Below are positions 59,988 through 64,000 of a stretch of 64,000 nt of DNA, piece after piece; positions within the stretch are counted from its first letter, which is position 1, and each line of letters starts with the position of its first letter. Source of the DNA: Stutzerimonas stutzeri (GTDB taxonomy: Bacteria; Pseudomonadota; Gammaproteobacteria; Pseudomonadales; Pseudomonadaceae); assembly GCF_002890915.1 (NCBI RefSeq), contig NZ_POUT01000005.1:223235-287234 (forward strand). The letters run 5' to 3'. Both the position numbers and the translations under genes were made by a program. The notes below the pieces were generated by a model. It ran no database searches. It saw only the letters and a program-made list of their open reading frames with translations, and had not been told where the DNA came from.

Positions 59988-60008
59988 CCCGCCCCGTGCG
60001 GGTTTTTT
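59988..60008 (+). terminator. tRNA-Phe terminator
   Basis: CCCGC-CCCGT-GCGGG followed by six T (60003-60008). It lies about 50 bp after the tRNA. A further perfect stem GGCACCACCT/AGGTGGTGCC begins inside the tRNA 3' end (59933-59942 with 59951-59961). Confidence 0.8.
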
Positions 60009-60065
60009 GTTGTCTGTAATTCCCTACCCTTCCCTTGTAAGCCCGAATCTTTAGGGGCATTCTTT

Positions 60066-60098
60066 GGGACGTCGCCAGTTCGGTCACTGCGACGTCCC
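60066..60098. promoter_or_regulatory. 10-bp perfect inverted repeat before the integrase gene
   Basis: GGGACGTCGC and GCGACGTCCC are separated by 13 bp, ending 14 bp before the integrase ATG. It could be an operator or an integrase/excisionase site, or a leader hairpin. Confidence 0.45.
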
Positions 60099-60112
60099 TA
60101 CGAAGGTGCCCT

Positions 60113-61339
60113 ATGCCCCGCAAAGTCACGCCGCTGACTGATTCAGCGATCAAGGCAGCAAAGCCGAAAGAAAAGACTTTCAAGCTGACTGACGGCCAGG
60201 GGCTGTACCTGGACGTGAAGCCGACCGGCTCAAAGCTGTGGCGCTTCAAATACCGTTTCAACGGAAAAGAGATGACCCCGTTGTCGTTTGGCCCCTATCC
60301 CGCCCTGACATTGGTGAAGGCCCGCCAGAAGCGCACAGACGCACGCGAGCTGCTAGCCCAAGGGGTTGACCCCGGCGCAGAGAAAAAGGCCGCTAAACAA
60401 GCGCAACGGGCCGATGGCGTGACATTCGAGACGCTGGCGCGGGAGTGGTACGCCTACAACTCGCCACGCTGGGCCGAAAGCACCGCCTACAAGGCGAAGC
60501 TGTACATGGAAAACGACCTGATACCCGGCATCGGTAGCCGTCCGGTAAAGGCGATCACCCGCCCCGAACTGGTGGAGCTGGTGCGCAAGGTCGAAGCGCG
60601 GGGCACGCTGAATGCCGCCGGCAAAATCCGCCAATGGCTACACCAGATATTCCGCTTCGGGCTGGCGAAAGGCGTAGTCGAAGCCAACCCGGCCACCGAT
60701 CTGGACGTGGTAGCCGCACCGCCGAAAGCCACCCGCCACCATCCGCACGTTGCGTTTGCCGAACTGCCCGAGCTGCTGGGCAAGATCGAATCGACCACGC
60801 TCAACACGCTGACCCGCTGCGCCATCCGCTTGCTGGTGCTGACCGCCGTTCGCCCTGGTGAGCTGCGCCAGGCGCCGTGGTCGGAGTTCGATCTAGACGG
60901 CGCGACCTGGACCATTCCGAAAGCGCGTATGAAAGCCCGCCGCCCGCATGTGGTGCCCTTGCCCCGCCAAGCCGTCGCCATCCTGCGCCAGCTCAAGGAA
61001 ATCACGGGCGATTACCCGCTAGTGTTTGCCGGGCAGCAGAACCCAGACCGGCCAATGTCGGAGAACACGATAAACAAGGCGCTGCGCCTGATGGGCTACG
61101 AAGGCCGCCAGACCGGCCACGGCTTCCGCCACCTGCTGAGCACCGAACTCAACGGGCGCGGCTATAACCGCGACTGGATCGAGCGCCAGCTAGCCCACGG
61201 CGACAACGACGAAATCCGCGATACCTACAACCACGCCACCTACCTGGAGCAGCGCCGGGAAATGATGCAAGCCTGGGCTGATTCGATAGACGCGCAATGC
61301 GGCGGCGCCAACGTGGTGAGCATCAAGCGCAAGGCTTAA
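60113..61339 (+). CDS. P4-type tyrosine site-specific integrase
   Basis: 408 aa. The N-terminal DUF4102 arm-binding domain has LTDSAIKAAKPKEKTFKLTD and LYLDVKPTGSKLWRF. A core-binding domain follows at about 100-190. The catalytic residues are Arg in LTAVRPGELRQAPW, His-x-x-Arg in GHGFRHLLST, His in QLAHGDNDEIRDTYNHATY, and Tyr in the same stretch. The frame is complete, so integration/excision activity may remain. It is oriented away from tRNA-Phe. Confidence 0.95.
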   Translation: MPRKVTPLTDSAIKAAKPKEKTFKLTDGQGLYLDVKPTGSKLWRFKYRFNGKEMTPLSFGPYPALTLVKARQKRTDARELLAQGVDPGAEKKAAKQAQRADGVTFETLAREWYAYNSPRWAESTAYKAKLYMENDLIPGIGSRPVKAITRPELVELVRKVEARGTLNAAGKIRQWLHQIFRFGLAKGVVEANPATDLDVVAAPPKATRHHPHVAFAELPELLGKIESTTLNTLTRCAIRLLVLTAVRPGELRQAPWSEFDLDGATWTIPKARMKARRPHVVPLPRQAVAILRQLKEITGDYPLVFAGQQNPDRPMSENTINKALRLMGYEGRQTGHGFRHLLSTELNGRGYNRDWIERQLAHGDNDEIRDTYNHATYLEQRREMMQAWADSIDAQCGGANVVSIKRKA

Positions 61340-61438
61340 CGGTTTGGCTGGCCTAGCTCGACGGAGCGAAAAGCGGACTTCCCACCCGCCTGACCAGCCG
61401 ATTTATTCAGGAAGTGGGGCGCCTGGGAGGGTGTCACG

Positions 61439-62152
61439 GTGAGCAAGTTCGCAAAATTCAAACCCGTCCTAACGACCGAGGAAACATCAACCCTGCTAAC
61501 CCGCCTGACAGGCGAAGCAGTGAGCGCAGGCACGGTTCGTGAGCTTTGGGAGCGCTGCTACCTTACGCCGATTCTGTGCCACGGCACCCGAGTGGTTGGC
61601 TTTGACCTAGAGTCGGTCAAATGCCTTTTTTCGAACGGAAAAGCATCACCACAGGCTGAAAGCCGAATCGGCATCTTGTCCGGTCGGTACTCTATTTTTG
61701 ATGGCGTGGAAGCTTGCTTGGTGGACGGAACAAATGGAGAGGAGCTGTTCTTCTTCATTGAGCGCCCCTCAGAGATTGAGTCCGAGTCGATAAAGCTAGA
61801 GTTCGAACTTGAAGATCTCAAATCAATAGCGACAGACGATATTGAAACGTACTTCTACGCATATGAAGAGGTCCGCCGCCTTGCAGACTTGGCGAATAAC
61901 GATGCACTTCCGCCTCCGGCGCAGATCTTTCGCCCATTGCAGGTGAATTTTTCACCGAGCCCCCGATTTAGCTGGCCGATAGCAGATAGGCTTTGCGGCT
62001 TGCAAACAGAGAGCGGCGAATTTTCTCTGACTCCATTCGCTATGGCAGCGTTGAACGAAGATGACAGCCAAACAAGAAAACCGCTTCATCCCAGTGAGCG
62101 CAAGAGCACCGAGCAAATCATCGCAACGCTGCCCCTGAACACCCCTACCTGA
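61439..62152 (+). CDS. Hypothetical island protein, probably C-terminally truncated
   Basis: 237 aa from a GTG start with GGGAGG 8 bases upstream. Base composition is visibly lower in GC than its surroundings, so it was acquired separately. It starts LTTEETSTLLTRLTGEAVSA, a helical, possibly DNA-binding opening common in integrase-linked accessory proteins, and carries GRYSIFDGVEACLVDGTNG. The tail LHPSERKSTEQIIATL resembles the start of a further helical segment, but the frame then reads LNTPT and stops inside DNA that encodes primase in another frame. I do not know its function. Confidence 0.6.
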   Translation: MSKFAKFKPVLTTEETSTLLTRLTGEAVSAGTVRELWERCYLTPILCHGTRVVGFDLESVKCLFSNGKASPQAESRIGILSGRYSIFDGVEACLVDGTNGEELFFFIERPSEIESESIKLEFELEDLKSIATDDIETYFYAYEEVRRLADLANNDALPPPAQIFRPLQVNFSPSPRFSWPIADRLCGLQTESGEFSLTPFAMAALNEDDSQTRKPLHPSERKSTEQIIATLPLNTPT

Positions 62153-62646
62153 CCCGCAAGCGCATTGCCCCGCATCGCTTGCGCCAACGCCGTGACGTTC
62201 TGCTGGTGCCGCTGTACGCCGATGGCTACCTGTGCAACCTGCAACGCATCGCAGCGGACGGCAGTAAGCGTTTCCTATCTGGAGGCCGGGTAAAGGGTGC
62301 CTATTCGCCCATCGGCACACTGGAGCCAGGCCAGCCGCTGTACGTCTGCGAAGGCTGGGCAACCGGGGCAACCATCCATGCCGAAACCGGCGCCGCCGTG
62401 GCCTGCGCCATGAATGCGGGCAACCTGCTGGAAGTCGGGCGCCAGCTCCGACGGCACTACCCCGACAACCCGCTGATTATCGCGGGTGACGACGACCGCC
62501 AGACCGAAGGCAACCCCGGACGCGCCGCAGCCACCCAAGCCGCCGCCGTGCTGGGCTGTGGGCTGGTGCTGCCACCATTTCCCGCTGATGCGCCGATTGA
62601 TCTATCGGACTTCAACGATCTAGCCAACTGGAGGGCCGCACAATGA
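62098..62646 (+). pseudogene. Toprim-domain primase, 5'-truncated remnant
   Basis: The frame is open from 62098 with no good start codon (TTG at 62179 is the first candidate). It already reads primase sequence upstream of that (PEHPYLTRKRIAPHRLRQ). The remaining part has VLLVPLYADGYLCNLQRI, GGRVKGAYSPIG and the Toprim core LYVCEGWATGATIHAETG with GDDDRQTEGNPG. The zinc-binding and early catalytic parts of phage primases are missing. It overlaps the next gene by 4 bp (ATGA), as an intact gene would. Confidence 0.75.
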
Positions 62647-63977
62647 GCGCAGCCATCGTCACCCCGATTGTGCCGGAAGCCGTCGCGCCAGCCATCGAGC
62701 GCCCCTGTTACCGAGTGTATGAACACACCATCACACTGGACGGCGTGAAGCTGCGCCCCGGCGTCTGGTATCACGGGCAAAGCCTGGACAAGCAAAGCGG
62801 CGAGTATCTGCCGTTCGATGAATGGCTGTGCGGGCCTTTGCATGTCGAAGCCGTCACCCGCAACGAAGGCCAGGACGGCGATTACGGGCGCCTGCTGCGA
62901 TTCCGCAACGCCGACCGCCGCGAACTGACCTGGGCAATGCCCAACGAGCTATTGGCGGGCAAGCCCGATTCGATCCTGTCCGTTCTGCTGGGCATGGGCC
63001 TGGACATTGATTACCAGCGCCGCGCCAAGGTCTGCCAGTACATCGCCGCGCAATACCCGAAAGACCGCGTGATAGCGGCCACGTCTACCGGCTGGCACAC
63101 CCGCGAGCTTTTCATCATGCCGCGCCAGAACATCGGCAAGGGTAAAGCGATATTCCAGAGCGAAGCCGCCAACGGTGACGACTACCGCCAAGGCGGAACG
63201 CTGGAAGGCTGGCAAGACAGCATCGGCGCCAAGTGCGAGGGCAACCCGCTGCTAGTGCTGAGCGTGTGCGCATCGCTTGCCGGGCCGCTGCTATACCACG
63301 TCCAACGGCAAGGCGGGGGCTTTCATATCGTCGGTGATTCCAGCACGGGCAAGAGTTCCGCCATTCTGGCCGGGGCATCGGTATGGGGGCACGGTGAGGA
63401 CTTCAAGCGTACTTGGCGCGCTACTGGCAACGGGCTGGAAGGCATCGCCAGCCAACGCAATGACACGCTGCTGGCGCTGGATGAGAGCGAGGCCGACCCA
63501 CGGGAAATCGGCGCTGTGGTCTATGCAATGGCGAACGGCACCGGCAAGGCCAGAGCCACCCGCAACGGTTCGGCACGGGCTGCGAAGCGCTGGCGCGTCA
63601 TGCTGTTTTCATCCGGCGAGCTGGGGCTATCGGCGCTGATGGCTGAAGGCGGCAAGCGCAGCCGGGCCGGGCAGGAAATCCGCCTGCTGGATATACCCGC
63701 CCGCCGCGCTTTCGGCGCCTGGGACAACTTGCACGGCATGACCGGGGGCCGGGAGTTCTCCGACGCGATCCAGCGCGCCAGCGTGACGCACTACGGGCAC
63801 GCGGGGCCGCAGTTCATCCGCAAGCTGCTGGAGCTTGGCGAGCAGGACGATTTGCCCGCGCTGCTGGCGCAACGTAAGCGTCCAGCCAAGTCATCTTCCG
63901 AAGCTGTATCACATGGTGCACGGGTAGGCTGTATCACATGCTGCACGCCTACTCTGTATCACACGCTGCACGCATAA
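62643..63977 (+). CDS. DUF927 domain protein (primase/helicase-associated), interrupted at its C-terminus
   Basis: 444 aa as read. Residues 1-410 are native, with YHGQSLDKQSGEYLPFDEWL, KVCQYIAAQYPKDRVIAATS and GWHTRELFIMPRQNIG. The P-loop is VGDSSTGKSSAILAGASVWG, followed by TLLALDESEADPREIGAVVY, the acidic Walker-B-like motif. After LPALLAQR the sequence changes to a short, cysteine-containing tail and a stop, and the DNA becomes repetitive. An insertion or recombination therefore removed the normal C-terminus. Such proteins act in replication of islands and phages. Confidence 0.8.
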   Translation: MSAAIVTPIVPEAVAPAIERPCYRVYEHTITLDGVKLRPGVWYHGQSLDKQSGEYLPFDEWLCGPLHVEAVTRNEGQDGDYGRLLRFRNADRRELTWAMPNELLAGKPDSILSVLLGMGLDIDYQRRAKVCQYIAAQYPKDRVIAATSTGWHTRELFIMPRQNIGKGKAIFQSEAANGDDYRQGGTLEGWQDSIGAKCEGNPLLVLSVCASLAGPLLYHVQRQGGGFHIVGDSSTGKSSAILAGASVWGHGEDFKRTWRATGNGLEGIASQRNDTLLALDESEADPREIGAVVYAMANGTGKARATRNGSARAAKRWRVMLFSSGELGLSALMAEGGKRSRAGQEIRLLDIPARRAFGAWDNLHGMTGGREFSDAIQRASVTHYGHAGPQFIRKLLELGEQDDLPALLAQRKRPAKSSSEAVSHGARVGCITCCTPTLYHTLHA

Positions 63978-64000
63978 AAATCAGTGCGAGACTATTACGG
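63874..64000. mobile_element. Likely end of an insertion element interrupting the DUF927 gene
   Basis: DUF927 homology stops exactly where GTAAGCGTCCAGCC begins. GTAAGCG is a typical terminal start of IS66-family elements. The rest, including the phased repeats, is unlike the upstream gene. The transposase would lie beyond the window, so the family is a guess. Confidence 0.4.
63904..63972. repeat. Three 19-bp direct repeats at exact 25-bp period
   Basis: CTGTATCACATGGTGCACG (63904), CTGTATCACATGCTGCACG (63929) and CTGTATCACACGCTGCACG (63954) differ at one or two positions and are separated by unrelated 6-bp spacers. The 25-bp phasing, between two and two and a half helical turns, suggests ordered protein binding, for example a transposase at an element end. 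Confidence 0.75.

Larger units (their letters stand above)
59920..64000. mobile_element. Left part of an integrative element at tRNA-Phe
   Basis: A tyrosine integrase gene starts 174 bp after tRNA-Phe and is followed by a hypothetical gene, primase remnants and a DUF927 gene, the usual left-end content of P4-type islands. The right end and the second att copy lie beyond the window, so att boundaries are not fixed. Two genes are truncated and one is interrupted, so this copy looks decayed. Confidence 0.8.

Noticed and set aside
63904..63972. CRISPR array
   Set aside because: There are only three units with 6-bp spacers and no cas genes. The structure suits a protein-binding repeat at an element end.

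Overview
The window is about 64 kb of high-GC chromosome from a Pseudomonas. The P. stutzeri group (Stutzerimonas) is likely from gene order and the kind of intergenic repeats, but this is an inference. Gene content and order match several blocks that are separate in P. aeruginosa. These are a tricarboxylate-uptake locus (tctED/opdH/tctCBA), algB-kinB-ampDh2-dgcH-EEP-dsbA-cc4-engB, gcvPHT with an iron ABC transporter, the visC-ubiH-pepP-ygfB / zapA-6S RNA-fthC block, and secB-grxC-gpmI-envC-ctpA through hisFAHB to mutY-yggX.

Layout. 1-2.3 kb: a TAXI-type TRAP transporter cut by the left edge, an orphan palindrome plus terminator, and a 56-aa small gene. 2.4-4.0 kb: a PAS-containing, Aer-like chemoreceptor. 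4.0-11.6 kb: citrate/tricarboxylate regulation and uptake (TctE/TctD divergent from OpdH-TctC-TctB-TctA and an AbrB-like membrane protein). 11.6-14.3 kb: a Gate-domain membrane protein and three small stress-type genes, one behind a near-consensus sigma-54 promoter. 14.6-24 kb: alginate regulation (AlgB/KinB), peptidoglycan amidase AmpDh2, a diguanylate cyclase, DsbA, cytochrome c4 and EngB. 24-31.6 kb: glycine cleavage system and FbpAB-like iron transport. 31.7-38.4 kb: ubiquinone hydroxylases, PepP, YgfB, ZapA, 6S RNA, FthC and an EVE protein. 38.4-50.8 kb: FliL-like protein, quinone oxidoreductase, SecB/GrxC/rhodanese, GpmI, EnvC-CtpA-deacetylase, a solute-binding protein and hisFAHB. 50.8-55.6 kb: a nitrate-type module. 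55.6-59.8 kb: PanZ-like protein, AsmA, MutY, YggX. 59.8-64 kb: tRNA-Phe with a decayed integrative element.

The most interesting locus is 50.8-55.6 kb. A NIT-ANTAR (NasR-like) regulator sits directly upstream of an NrtA/NrtB/NrtD-type ABC transporter. The gap between them holds a sigma-54-like promoter, two potential hexaloop hairpins with A at loop position 1 and G at position 4, and a strong terminator whose 5' arm overlaps the second hairpin. This is the architecture expected for ANTAR-controlled antitermination. Other leads are a sigma-54 promoter in front of an orphan 78-aa exported protein, a possible small RNA at 1.9-2.0 kb, a deletion scar in the island that truncates two genes at once, and three 25-bp-phased repeats where a DUF927 gene is interrupted.

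Several intergenic gaps (17.8, 24.0, 43.0, 46.6, 48.6 and 49.5 kb) are filled by palindromic repeats of a few families. Three transporter operons carry a hairpin directly after the binding-protein gene, which suggests attenuation of the downstream permease genes. No CRISPR array or rRNA was seen.
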